Source: Ga0077527 sp964531455 (GTDB taxonomy: Bacteria > Pseudomonadota > Gammaproteobacteria > Burkholderiales > SG8-41). From it: a stretch of 64,000 nucleotides of DNA. Shown here one piece after another: positions 1-9,562 of the stretch. The position numbers and the translations under genes were made by a program. Where the stretch lies: contig CAZHFZ010000008.1 in assembly GCA_964531455.1 (NCBI GenBank), positions 1 to 64,000 of the forward strand, given 5' to 3'. How positions within the stretch are numbered: position 1 is the first letter of the stretch; the number at the start of each line of letters is the position of its first letter. The notes below the pieces were generated by a model, which was not told where the DNA came from, searched no databases, and worked only from the letters and a program-made list of their open reading frames with translations.

Positions 1-46
1 TCAGGTTGCGGACTTCGAGGATAATTTTTGCGTTTGCGTTAATCAT
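1..46 (-). CDS. sufC: SufC, Fe-S assembly ATPase (N-terminal fragment)
   Basis: Only the first 15 codons are inside the window. The minus strand reads ATG at 46-44 and continues MINANAKIILEVRNL off the left edge. The ending LEVRNL matches the first strand of SufC, the ABC-type ATPase of the SufBCD scaffold, and sufB lies directly upstream on the same strand. The gap of 163 bp to the sufB stop is large for suf genes, which are usually packed tightly, and it holds an inverted repeat at 69-192. The call depends on context plus these few residues. Confidence 0.7.
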   Translation of the reverse strand, partial: MINANAKIILEVRNL

Positions 47-68
47 TTTTTAAAAACCTAAAATCTTT

Positions 69-192
69 AGCCACAGAGGACACAGAGTTCACAGAGAAAA
101 ACCTTTACTCATTTCACCACCGGTAACACGGACTTGGATCAGAGATTCAACATCGCCAAAGAATCTCTGTGCCCTCCGTTTCCTCTGTGGCT
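69..192. repeat. Palindromic interspersed repeat between sufB and sufC
   Basis: Arm 69-97 (starting AGCCACAGAGGA) is repeated in inverted orientation at 164-192 (ending TCCTCTGTGGCT), with about six mismatches over 29 bases. A second inverted pair lies inside: AGAGATTC at 141-148 and GAATCTCT at 161-168. Sequences of the form CCACAGAGGACACAGAG are a familiar dispersed repeat in proteobacterial genomes, so I read this as a non-coding mobile-type repeat that landed within the suf operon. It could form a strong RNA hairpin in the transcript between sufB and sufC. Confidence 0.75.
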
Positions 193-209
193 GCTTTTGA
201 CCTTGACCT

Positions 210-1643
<1,434 letters not shown>

Positions 1644-1677
1644 GATTGAATCCTGAAAATCCGGAAGACGGTCAGCG

Positions 1678-2007
1678 CTAGGCCTTGACCGTAAAACTTT
1701 CGCCGCAGCCGCAGGTAGCATCGACGTTGGGGTTCTCCACCTTGAATGCCTGCTTCAGGCCTTCACGCACATAGTCCACTGTGGAACCGTTCAGAAACTC
1801 CAGGCTCTCGCCGTCAATGACCAGCTTGGCCTCATGCGCCTCGAACACCTGATCACTGCCCTTCACATCATCGGCGTAGTCATAGGTGTAGGCCCAGCCC
1901 GAACAGCCGGTTTTTTTGACACCCACACGAAGGCCAAGACCCTTGCCGCGCTTGGCAAGCTGCGCCTTGATCTGTTTTGCCGCACTTTCCGTCAGTTGTA
2001 TCGTCAT
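1678..2007 (-). CDS. A-type Fe-S carrier (IscA/SufA/HesB family)
   Basis: A 109-residue protein of the HesB/IscA family. A-type carriers receive a cluster from the scaffold and pass it to target enzymes. The three conserved cluster-binding cysteines are present: C35 in KKTGCSGWAY, and C99 and C101 in ATCGCGESF. Length is normal. It sits between the cysteine desulfurase (20 bp upstream) and sufB. By position it could be called sufA, and by the ISC-like genes before it iscA; sequence alone does not settle which, so no symbol is given. Confidence 0.95.
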   Translation of the reverse strand: MTIQLTESAAKQIKAQLAKRGKGLGLRVGVKKTGCSGWAYTYDYADDVKGSDQVFEAHEAKLVIDGESLEFLNGSTVDYVREGLKQAFKVENPNVDATCGCGESFTVKA

Positions 2008-2027
2008 TTCAAACTCCTGAATTTCAT

Positions 2028-3173
2028 TCAGACCGCAACGGCCTGCATCGTACGCAAGCGCTGCAACACGCCGGTCAGCGCCTGCAAAAACCCGTCAACC
2101 TGTTCGGCAGTATTGCCTGCCCCCAACGAAAAGCGCACCGCGCCGCGCGCCAGTTCCGGCTCAACCCCCATCGCCAGCAGCGTGCCGGAGGGCGCGTTGT
2201 CGGTGCTCGAGCATGCTGCACCCGAACCCACCGCATAACCAACTTTGTCGAGTTCGATCACCAGCGTCTCACCATGAATCCCGCGAATCGCGAAATAGGA
2301 TGTATTGGGCAATCGCGGCACGCTGGCGCCAAAAATCACCGCCCCCATACTCGTCAGTCCGCGCTCCAGCCGTTCACGCAATGCGGCAAGCCGCGGCGCC
2401 AACTCTTTCAATCGTGCAGCCGCAATTTCACAGGCGACGCCGAAGCCGACAATCGCCGGCACGTTCTCGGTGCCGCCGCGCATGCCGCGCTCCTGACCGC
2501 CGCCGGCGAGCACCGCGCGCAGATCGAGACGCTTGTCGACCACCAGCGCACCGGCACCCTTGGGGCCGTAAATCTTGTGCGCCGAAAGCGTCAATGCCTG
2601 CACATTCAGCGATGCAAATTCAACCGGAATCTTGCCCAGCGCCTGCACCGCATCGGTATGCATGATCGTGCCGGCACGTTTCGCACGTTCGCCAACCGCT
2701 GCAACGTCCTCGATTACGCCGGTTTCGTTGTTCGCCAGCATCACCGACATCAACGCCGTTTTTTCGGCGAGTGCGGCATCGACGTCGGCCAGATCAATCT
2801 GCCCGTCGCGATTCACCTTCAGCTTGCGGAATTTCCAGCCCTGGCGCACCAGATCCTGCGCCGGCGCCGTCACGCAGGGATGCTCGATGCCGCTGACCGC
2901 CACCTGCCCCGGTTTCATGCCTGCCGCCACACCGCGGATGAACAGGTTATTCGCCTCGGTACCGCCGCTGGTGAACACCACCTGCGCCGGCTGCGCACCG
3001 ACAATCGCCGCCACCTGCTCGCGCGCCCGGTCGACCGCCTTGTGCGCCACCGTACCGAATTCATGGCGGCTGGACGCGTTGCCGCACTGCTCGCGCAGAA
3101 ACGGCAGCATCGCCTCCAGCACGCGCGCATCCAGCGGCGTCGAAGCGTTGTGGTCGAAATAGACGTGCATCAT
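2028..3173 (-). CDS. Cysteine desulfurase, group I (NifS/IscS-like)
   Basis: A 381-residue PLP enzyme that takes sulfur from L-cysteine as a persulfide for Fe-S cluster assembly. The PLP lysine is K200 in LSAHKIYGP, and the persulfide cysteine is C321 in GSGAACSS, the group-I (NifS/IscS) active-site loop rather than the RxGHHC loop of SufS. The N-terminus MMHVYFDHNASTPLDARV begins with two possible ATG codons; the second is equally plausible. It lies 25 bp downstream of iscR and 20 bp upstream of the A-type carrier. Thus a group-I desulfurase is feeding a SufBC scaffold, and no iscU is seen in this part of the operon. Confidence 0.95.
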   Translation of the reverse strand: MMHVYFDHNASTPLDARVLEAMLPFLREQCGNASSRHEFGTVAHKAVDRAREQVAAIVGAQPAQVVFTSGGTEANNLFIRGVAAGMKPGQVAVSGIEHPCVTAPAQDLVRQGWKFRKLKVNRDGQIDLADVDAALAEKTALMSVMLANNETGVIEDVAAVGERAKRAGTIMHTDAVQALGKIPVEFASLNVQALTLSAHKIYGPKGAGALVVDKRLDLRAVLAGGGQERGMRGGTENVPAIVGFGVACEIAAARLKELAPRLAALRERLERGLTSMGAVIFGASVPRLPNTSYFAIRGIHGETLVIELDKVGYAVGSGAACSSTDNAPSGTLLAMGVEPELARGAVRFSLGAGNTAEQVDGFLQALTGVLQRLRTMQAVAV

Positions 3174-3198
3174 GACTAAAGAAGCGGCAAAAACCCGA

Positions 3199-3675
3199 TC
3201 AGGCGGTTACTACGTCCGGCTTACGCGCCACTTTGCGCATATCGTGCACCGGGGCAATGCCGGCGTCCTTTGCACGCTGGTTTTCCACCAACTGGCGCAG
3301 GGTCACCGAACCGAGGTAATCAAAAATGCGCTCATTCAGGTTGGCCCACAGATCATGGGTCAGGCATTTTTCCTCGTCCTTGCAGTTTTCCTTGCCCGCG
3401 CACTGCGTTGCATCAATCGGCTCATCCACCGCAAGAATGATTTCAGCCACAGTCAGCTGCGCCATATCGCGGGCGATGCAATAACCTCCACCAGGTCCGC
3501 GCACCGAATCAACAATCTGCCGCCGCCGCAATTTGCCAAACAACTGCTCAAGATATGAAAGCGAGATGCGCTGCCGCCCGCTGATCTCGGCGAGCGTCAC
3601 CGGCCCCGTGCCATGACGCATGCCCAGATCCACCATGGCGGTGACCGCAAATCGGCCTTTAGTTGTCAGTCTCAT
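3199..3675 (-). CDS. iscR: IscR, Rrf2-family [2Fe-2S] transcription regulator
   Basis: A 158-residue Rrf2 regulator. The N-terminus MRLTTKGRFAVTAMVDLG and the winged helix are typical. The cluster ligands fall at C92, C98 and C104 (QCAGKENCKDEEKC) with H107 after them, the same spacing as E. coli IscR, so it should bind [2Fe-2S] and sense the cell's cluster supply. I chose the ATG at 3675: a GAGG ribosome site lies just upstream and family homology begins there. It is the first gene of the hybrid Fe-S operon, and a candidate IscR operator lies at 3739-3763, which suggests autoregulation. Confidence 0.97.
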   Translation of the reverse strand: MRLTTKGRFAVTAMVDLGMRHGTGPVTLAEISGRQRISLSYLEQLFGKLRRRQIVDSVRGPGGGYCIARDMAQLTVAEIILAVDEPIDATQCAGKENCKDEEKCLTHDLWANLNERIFDYLGSVTLRQLVENQRAKDAGIAPVHDMRKVARKPDVVTA

Positions 3676-3720
3676 GTAGCACCTCAAATAATCATTTAAA
3701 AACAAATACTTACAAATAAC
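3676..3720. repeat. AT-rich repeat motif, copy A (iscR leader)
   Basis: The plus strand reads TAGCACCTCAA followed by an AT-rich stretch ending AAAAACAAATACTTACAA. The same sequence recurs at 56482-56536 (upstream of grpE) and 63052-63088 (upstream of an enolase-family gene). Copies A and C share a 25-base core with one mismatch; copies A and B share the 11-base TAGCACCTCAA and the 15-base AAAAACAAATACTTA. In copy A it covers the iscR ribosome-binding site. Confidence 0.7.
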
Positions 3721-3738
3721 CCGCAATTGCCCAAGACA

Positions 3739-3763
3739 AAGTCCTACCAACGCACTCAAGTAT
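3739..3763 (-). promoter_or_regulatory. Candidate type-1 IscR operator upstream of iscR
   Basis: On the minus strand this 25-base stretch begins ATACTTGAGT and ends GGTAGGACTT. It matches about 17 of 25 positions of the E. coli type-1 IscR consensus, counted by eye. It lies 64 bp upstream of the iscR start, and its right half (GTAGGACTT) is identical to the site upstream of cysE. Confidence 0.55.
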
Positions 3764-3779
3764 AGATAAACCCAGTATT

Positions 3780-4502
3780 TCAGTCAACTATCCGATTCAG
3801 GCTGCCAGCGTCGAGCCTTGACTGCTCCGCTCCCTCAATTTGCAGACCGAGGCGCTTTAATTCGGCAAGGATCTGGTCGATACGCTGATCGGTCTCCGCG
3901 CTGTGATCAATCAGCGCATGCATGGCCTTGGCGACCGGGTCATTGGCATCCCGCGCTATTCCGTATGCGGCAAAACGACCGGTCGCTTCGTGACTCTCCA
4001 CCAGACGCGCAGGAATGCCGATTGCTGTCGCGTTATCCGGCACATCCTTGACCACCACGGCGTTGGAACCGATTTTGGCGTGTTCCCCGATAGTGATCGG
4101 CCCCAGCACTTTTGCACCGGCACCGATTACCACTCCATTCTTCAGCGTTGGATGGCGCTTGCCCTTGTTCCAGGTAGTCCCACCCAGGGTGACGCCGTGA
4201 TAAAGCGTACAGTCATCACCAATCTCGGCGGTTTCGCCGATGACAACGCCCATGCCGTGATCGATAAAAAAGCGCCTGCCGATGCGCGCGCCAGGATGAA
4301 TTTCGATACCGGTCAACCAGCGAGAGAAATGCGCGAGCCAGCGTGCCAGCCATTTAAAACCGCGCGTCCACAACCCATGCGAAAAACGGTGCGCCAGCAA
4401 TGCATGGAAGCCCGGGTAACAGGTCATCACCTCCCAGCTGCTGCGGGCAGCGGGATCACGTTCAAAAACGACGGTGATTTCTTCCTTGATACGCTCAAAC
4501 AT
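3780..4502 (-). CDS. cysE: Serine O-acetyltransferase CysE
   Basis: A 240-residue enzyme that acetylates L-serine with acetyl-CoA to O-acetylserine, the first committed step of cysteine synthesis. It has the N-terminal helical domain followed by left-handed beta-helix hexapeptide repeats, with the active-site segment IDHGMGVVIGETAEIGDDC and the CoA-site loop GVTLGGTTWNKGKRHPT. It has the shorter N-terminus common in betaproteobacteria. It lies just upstream of iscR on the same strand (104 bp gap) and has its own IscR-like site at 4540-4564, which links cysteine supply to cluster assembly. Confidence 0.97.
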   Translation of the reverse strand: MFERIKEEITVVFERDPAARSSWEVMTCYPGFHALLAHRFSHGLWTRGFKWLARWLAHFSRWLTGIEIHPGARIGRRFFIDHGMGVVIGETAEIGDDCTLYHGVTLGGTTWNKGKRHPTLKNGVVIGAGAKVLGPITIGEHAKIGSNAVVVKDVPDNATAIGIPARLVESHEATGRFAAYGIARDANDPVAKAMHALIDHSAETDQRIDQILAELKRLGLQIEGAEQSRLDAGSLNRIVD

Positions 4503-4539
4503 TAGCGTGGCCTGATGGATAGGGGATCTTGGCTGATAT

Positions 4540-4564
4540 AAGTCCTACTATTTTAATCAGGATT
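4540..4564 (-). promoter_or_regulatory. Candidate type-1 IscR operator upstream of cysE
   Basis: The minus strand reads AATCCTGATTAAAATAGT followed by AGGACTT, about 18 of 25 matches to the E. coli type-1 IscR consensus, including GAnTAAAATAGT in the centre. It lies 37 bp upstream of the cysE start. Found by eye; binding is inferred. Confidence 0.6.
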
Positions 4565-4614
4565 CAGGCTATGCGGAAAAGTCCTTTATAAACATGACTT
4601 TAATAACCCCACAT

Positions 4615-5346
4615 TTAATCCCGCTTTTTGGAAGTAATCAGGCTGCTGAGGATGCCGCGCAGAATGTTGACTTCCTCGACCTGCAAGCGGGAGCGGCCGA
4701 ACAGCCGGCGCAATCTCAGCATCAGTTTGCGGGGATGCGCCGGATTCAAGAAACCGGTTTGCATCATGGTGCTTTCGAGATGACCGTAAAAAGCTTCGAC
4801 TTCTTCATGCGTCGCCAGCTGTTCATCCTTGGGCACCGGAAGCGTGCCGCCGCAGGCAATCCGCAGTTCGTAGCAAAACACCTGAACGGCCGCAGCCACG
4901 TTCAACGAAGAAAACTCCGGATCCACCGGTATGCTCGCCAACAGGCCACAGCGCCCGACCTCTTCATTGCTGAGCCCCGAGGTTTCGTTGCCGAAAACAA
5001 ATGCAACACAGTGAGACTGTGCGATCGTAACCGCCTGACTGGCGGCGGTTCGCACATCCACCATCGGTACTGCAACATCGCGCCGGCGCGCTGAACACGC
5101 CACCGCAAAGGTCGTTCCCAGCAGCGCCTCATCAAGCGTTCTACAGACCCGCGCCGCGGCCAGAACATCGGTCGCACCAGCGGCAAACCATTGGGTCTGC
5201 GGATCCGGATAACGTTCAGGATTGACCAATACAAGGTCGGTGATACCCATCGTGCGCATTGCCCTCGCAGCTGATCCGATATTGCCGGGATGCGAAGTGT
5301 GACAAAGAACAATGCGAATATTTTTGAGTGGGTCAGGCGGGATCAC
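4615..5346 (-). CDS. trmJ: tRNA (cytidine/uridine-2'-O)-methyltransferase TrmJ
   Basis: A 243-residue SPOUT-class methyltransferase that 2'-O-methylates position 32 of tRNAs using SAM. The TrmH/TrmJ motifs are present: the N-terminal HPGNIGSAARAM, FVFGNETSGLSNEE in the knotted cofactor site and SLNVAAAVQV. The predicted start is GTG at 5346; there is no ATG nearby in frame. The C-terminal extension ending RLQVEEVNILRGILSSL is typical of TrmJ. It lies upstream of cysE on the same strand, a common betaproteobacterial order, and is divergent from suhB. Confidence 0.93.
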   Translation of the reverse strand: MIPPDPLKNIRIVLCHTSHPGNIGSAARAMRTMGITDLVLVNPERYPDPQTQWFAAGATDVLAAARVCRTLDEALLGTTFAVACSARRRDVAVPMVDVRTAASQAVTIAQSHCVAFVFGNETSGLSNEEVGRCGLLASIPVDPEFSSLNVAAAVQVFCYELRIACGGTLPVPKDEQLATHEEVEAFYGHLESTMMQTGFLNPAHPRKLMLRLRRLFGRSRLQVEEVNILRGILSSLITSKKRD

Positions 5347-5449
5347 GTAAAATATGGCCTGTCGGTAATGTCATTGATAGCACCACTGACTGCCGGAAAT
5401 GCCGGCAGCCGCTCTTTCGTTCTTTTTAAATCACTCATAGCAGCCCACC

Positions 5450-6247
5450 ATGCATCCAATGCTCAATATCGCGGTCAAGGCCGCGCGCCGCGCCGCCGGC
5501 ATCATCAACCGGGCCGGCCGGAATCTTGACGTCATCGCCGTCAAGGAAAAAACCGCGAACGATTTCGTCTCCGAGGTGGACCGCGAGGCCGAAAAAGCGA
5601 TCATTCAGACATTGCGCGAGGCGTATCCGGCACACGCGATTTTAGCAGAGGAGTCCGGCGCCTCCGGCAAATCCGACTACGAATGGATCATTGATCCGCT
5701 CGACGGCACCACCAACTTCCTTCACGGCTTTCCGCAATACGCGGTTTCGATCGCCATGGCGCACAAAGGCGTGCTCACCCACGCCGTGGTTTACGATCCG
5801 GGCCGCAATGACCTGTTCACTGCCAGCAAGGGCGCCGGCGCCTACCTCAACGACACCCGCATCCGCGTCAGCAAACGTGCGCACCTGCAGCCTTGCCTGA
5901 TCGGCACCGGCTTTCCGTACCGGCAGCTAGAAAATCTTGAAGCCTACCTCGCCATGATGCGCGACATCATCAAGCATTCAGCCGGCATCCGCCGGGCCGG
6001 CGCAGCATCGCTGGACCTGGCTTACGTCGCCGCCGGACGCCTTGATGCATTCTGGGAGCTGGGCCTCAGCAAGTGGGACATTGCTGCGGGAGCTTTACTC
6101 ATTACTGAAGCGGGCGGCCTCGTCGGCGACCTTCAGGGCAACGACGGCTATCTCGAATCAGGAAACATCATCGCCGGCAATCCCAAGGTTTTTGCACAAC
6201 TGTTGCCGCTGATTGCACCGCACCTCACGCCCACGCTGAAAAGCTGA
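5450..6247 (+). CDS. suhB: Inositol-1-monophosphatase SuhB
   Basis: A 265-residue Mg-dependent phosphatase of the inositol monophosphatase family. SuhB hydrolyses inositol phosphate, and in E. coli it also joins rRNA transcription antitermination complexes. The metal-binding motifs are clear: EES in ILAEESGAS, DPLDGTTNF in WIIDPLDGTTNFLHGFP, and WELGLSKWDIAAGALLITEAGG near the C-terminus. Start MHPMLNIAVKAARRAAG is typical. It is divergent from trmJ, with the shared intergenic region 5347-5449. Confidence 0.96.
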   Translation: MHPMLNIAVKAARRAAGIINRAGRNLDVIAVKEKTANDFVSEVDREAEKAIIQTLREAYPAHAILAEESGASGKSDYEWIIDPLDGTTNFLHGFPQYAVSIAMAHKGVLTHAVVYDPGRNDLFTASKGAGAYLNDTRIRVSKRAHLQPCLIGTGFPYRQLENLEAYLAMMRDIIKHSAGIRRAGAASLDLAYVAAGRLDAFWELGLSKWDIAAGALLITEAGGLVGDLQGNDGYLESGNIIAGNPKVFAQLLPLIAPHLTPTLKS

Positions 6248-6286
6248 CTTGCGGCGCGGTTGCCGCACCGCCGCCAGCCATCCTTT

Positions 6287-6982
6287 TCAGTCGACCATCA
6301 TCGCGCGCAACTGCGACGCGCGCGGTGAACGCATCTGCTCAAGCGCCCGCAAGGCCTCGCGGGCATCGCCATTCCGCGCCAATCGCAGCGAAGCACGCCC
6401 CAGGCCGAACCATGCCTGTTCATACATCGGATCAATGGCCAGTGCACGGCGATATGCCGTCACTGCAGGGACATAACGCGCGAGATCGCTATTGGCTTCG
6501 CCCAGCAACTGATAGGTCACCGGCGACTCGCGCACGACCAGCAGAGCTCTCTCCAGCGTAGTCACCGCACGCTCCGGTTGCCCGGCAGCGCGCTGGGTTT
6601 CAGCCAGAAAGTGGTAACCGGTTGCATCATCCGGGGCCATCCGCACCAGTTCACTGAAATGCCCAATGGCTTTGGGATAGTCCCGTAATTGCGACTGGGC
6701 ATATCCCGCGATCACACGCCATTCGCTGCTGAATGCATCCTTGGCAATATTGTCCTCGGCAAATTTGGCCAGCCCGGCCCAATCGCCGCGTTGCTCAAAT
6801 TCGACAACCCGTTGCCGGTTGGCATCCGGAACACCCTGCATATGCCCCAGCAACACGGATGCCGTTCCGTCCGGAACCAGTGCTGATATCAGGGCCTGCT
6901 GCGGCGTGCATGCGGTAAAAAGCAATAATGCGGCTACAGCGAAGCCACGCCATAACCTGACGCCCCCAAAATTCTTCTTCAT
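6287..6982 (-). CDS. TPR-repeat lipoprotein
   Basis: A 231-residue protein with a lipoprotein signal peptide (hydrophobic AVAALLLFTAC, lipid-anchored Cys at about 25) followed by several tetratricopeptide repeats, such as YPKAIGHFSELVRMAPDDAT, PERAVTTLERALLVV and YVPAVTAYRRALAIDP. It is probably an envelope scaffold or assembly protein. It resembles TadD/NlpI-type TPR lipoproteins in build only. It is divergent from pgaA with 97 bp between them, so a link to polysaccharide export is possible but unproven. Confidence 0.8.
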   Translation of the reverse strand: MKKNFGGVRLWRGFAVAALLLFTACTPQQALISALVPDGTASVLLGHMQGVPDANRQRVVEFEQRGDWAGLAKFAEDNIAKDAFSSEWRVIAGYAQSQLRDYPKAIGHFSELVRMAPDDATGYHFLAETQRAAGQPERAVTTLERALLVVRESPVTYQLLGEANSDLARYVPAVTAYRRALAIDPMYEQAWFGLGRASLRLARNGDAREALRALEQMRSPRASQLRAMMVD

Positions 6983-7079
6983 GGCCCATCATAACAACCC
7001 GTTGATCGCATGGGGTAGCCATGAAGCGATGCTGCGGAAAGCATGCCAAGGACGATAAGACACCCTTAGAATAACGGGC

Positions 7080-9560
7080 ATGGATTCAGGGGAGATAATA
7101 AAACAGGCTCAAAACGGCAAAGCCGAACACACCTCGCATAGTGCGGGTCTGCACGGCATTGCCGCATCCGCCGTGCTCGCCAGCCTGCTCATCTGCAACA
7201 ACGCAATCTCGGCTACTCCGGGACAAATCAGCGAGCAGCGCGAACGTGCCGTAGCTACTGCACGAAGTGGCCAGCTGGAACAGGCCATCGCCGAATTGCA
7301 GCGGCTCGATGCAGCAACCCCGGATATGCGCACGACCCATGACCTGATTGTCGTGCTGACCTGGGCTGGCCGGATCGACGACGCGTTGAACATTTACGAA
7401 CAGCGCGGAATCGCGGCAAACGCCCCCGACTACGTGCAGGCGGCTGTCGCGAGAGCCTACCGCTCACGCGGCGCCCACGCCCAGGCGGAACGCATTTCCC
7501 GTAACGCACTCGAAAAAAATCCGGGCGCCCCGGCATGGACAATCCTTCTCGCCCTTGTCATGACCGACCAGGGACGCGCTGCCGATGCAGACCGCCTGCT
7601 GCAGGGGCTCACTGAAAAAAATCCGGATAACACGGATGCGTGGCTTGCGCGCGGGTATGCGGCGAGGACCCTCGGACAACCTTATGCAGCAATGCGGGCG
7701 TATGCTGAAGTGCGCCGCCTGCAGCCCCAAAATGCCGAGGCAGCGCGCGAACTGCAGAACATACTGCTGGAATTGCGTGCGCCATACGCAGCAGCCGCCC
7801 AGACGCCCGCAGCGCCCCCAGCGATCCGCGCCCGTCAGGCCGCCTCGATGGTGCGCTGGGGTGCCGATGTGCCTGCCGACAACGGACAATCGCGATTTGC
7901 AAAGACCGACGCTGCCATCCGGCGACTTGAAAACCTGATCGTGGAAACGCAGAGGCAATCTCCGGTTGACCGTACATTGCTGTGGAACCTTGAACGCGAT
8001 CGTGCCGTTGCTTTGCGTAACCGGGAGCGCTGGGGCGACACGCTGGCTGCAGTCGAAGCGCTGCGCGCCGCCGGCGATGTAATCCCGTCCTACGTAAGGC
8101 TTGCGGAAGCCGACGCGTTGCTGGCGCTGCATCAACCCGAACGCGCGCGAAGCGCCTACCAGGATGTTCTCGCCGGGGACAAAAACAACCGTGAGGCCCG
8201 CATCGGCCTGTTCTACGCTGAAATCGAGACGGAGAATTTTGCAGCCGCATTTGCCAACGTCGATGCACTGGCCTCCGCAGAAGGACCGCGTCGGGATACA
8301 CCGGGCCGTTCGCGTCCGGAGCCCAACGATGACTGGCTGGGCGCACAAATACTCGCCGCCAATGCACGCCACTATGCCGACATGCACTCTGAAGCATGGG
8401 ACCGACTGCTGCCGCTGGCGCAACGCGCCCCGGGACTCGGCTATCTGCGGTCGGCACTGGGCTCGGTCGCCGCGGCTCGCGGCTGGCCACGACTCGCAGA
8501 AGAGGAGGTGCGGATCGCGGCAAGCCTCGCACCGGAAGATCGTGGTATTGAAATAGCCCTGGCCGATTCCGATCTGCGGCGTGCGGACATCGAATCGGCG
8601 AAAACACGGGTCGCCAGCCTGATGTCCCGATTCCCTGACGATCTGTCGGTGCAGCGATTGAAGCGCGACATCACCATTGCGGAGATGCGGGAGTTTCGTC
8701 TCGATGTGTCGAGCCGGCGCGAGCACGGCACTGCGCTGTCAGCACCGGGTGGTGGCTCACAAACGGCGGCACGGCTCTACTCTTCCCCTTACGCAGGACG
8801 ACTGCGCGCCGTTGCTGCTGCTGAACGGGCGACAGCCTATCCTGTTGAAGGTCGCGTACTGCGCGAACGTCTGGGCGCCGGTGCAGAATATGCCGGACCG
8901 GATGTCACTGTTGAAGCCATCGCCTGGCAAAACAGCGGCACCTTGTCGAAAGATGGCGCCAGCCTGATCGGATCGTGGCGACCCAATGACCACTGGGCCA
9001 TTTATGCCGGCGCGGAAGCCTATTCGGGTGACACGCCGTTGCGCGCGCAGTTCTACGGCATCACCGGCAATGCTGTAGACCTGGGCGGCGAATATCGCTG
9101 GCACGAGTCGCGGTCGATTTCTGCATCCGTGCGCTCCGTTGAATTCTCCGACGGCAACCGCCGGCAAAGTGAACGCGTAGTGTTCATACAGCGATTGATC
9201 GATCAGCCGCATTTTGATCTCGACATCCGCCCCGAATACTATGCATCCCGCAATTCAAAACTGGGTGCCCCCTACTTCAACCCGGTCAGCGATCAGGCGC
9301 TGACGCTGGCCCTGGAGGCGGAACACGTGATATCCCGCCACTACGACCGCAGCTGGGTGCAGCGCGTGGTATTTGCCGCAGGCAGTTACCGGCAGGAAGG
9401 CTTCGGCAGCGGCGCCATCGGTTCGCTGTCATACGAACAGCGCTATCGTTTCGATCCGACTTTCGAAATCCGCTACGGCGTCGAGATGAATCGGCGCATT
9501 TACGATGGCACCGCCGAACGCGGGCTGACCGGATTTTTCAGCATTAACAAGCGTTTCTGA
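7080..9560 (+). CDS. pgaA: PgaA, outer-membrane porin for PNAG export
   Basis: An 826-residue outer-membrane protein that exports partly deacetylated poly-beta-1,6-N-acetylglucosamine (PNAG). A signal sequence (IAASAVLASLLICNNAISA) follows an unusually long N-terminal tail of about 25 residues. The N-terminal half holds TPR-like helices (QLEQAIAELQRLDAATPD, GRIDDALNIYEQRGI), and the C-terminal part (about 540-826) is a beta-barrel ending in phenylalanine (GFFSINKRF), as expected for BamA-dependent insertion. It is the first gene of pgaABCD, with two bases between its stop and pgaB. Confidence 0.93.
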   Translation: MDSGEIIKQAQNGKAEHTSHSAGLHGIAASAVLASLLICNNAISATPGQISEQRERAVATARSGQLEQAIAELQRLDAATPDMRTTHDLIVVLTWAGRIDDALNIYEQRGIAANAPDYVQAAVARAYRSRGAHAQAERISRNALEKNPGAPAWTILLALVMTDQGRAADADRLLQGLTEKNPDNTDAWLARGYAARTLGQPYAAMRAYAEVRRLQPQNAEAARELQNILLELRAPYAAAAQTPAAPPAIRARQAASMVRWGADVPADNGQSRFAKTDAAIRRLENLIVETQRQSPVDRTLLWNLERDRAVALRNRERWGDTLAAVEALRAAGDVIPSYVRLAEADALLALHQPERARSAYQDVLAGDKNNREARIGLFYAEIETENFAAAFANVDALASAEGPRRDTPGRSRPEPNDDWLGAQILAANARHYADMHSEAWDRLLPLAQRAPGLGYLRSALGSVAAARGWPRLAEEEVRIAASLAPEDRGIEIALADSDLRRADIESAKTRVASLMSRFPDDLSVQRLKRDITIAEMREFRLDVSSRREHGTALSAPGGGSQTAARLYSSPYAGRLRAVAAAERATAYPVEGRVLRERLGAGAEYAGPDVTVEAIAWQNSGTLSKDGASLIGSWRPNDHWAIYAGAEAYSGDTPLRAQFYGITGNAVDLGGEYRWHESRSISASVRSVEFSDGNRRQSERVVFIQRLIDQPHFDLDIRPEYYASRNSKLGAPYFNPVSDQALTLALEAEHVISRHYDRSWVQRVVFAAGSYRQEGFGSGAIGSLSYEQRYRFDPTFEIRYGVEMNRRIYDGTAERGLTGFFSINKRF

Positions 9561-9562
9561 TC

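Noticed and set aside
1977..3179. A 400-codon plus-strand open frame over the cysteine desulfurase gene
   Set aside because: Antisense shadow of a confident gene; low-complexity Arg/His-rich product.
7464..8726. A 420-codon minus-strand open frame inside pgaA
   Set aside because: Opposite-strand shadow; pgaA is supported by operon context and barrel end.
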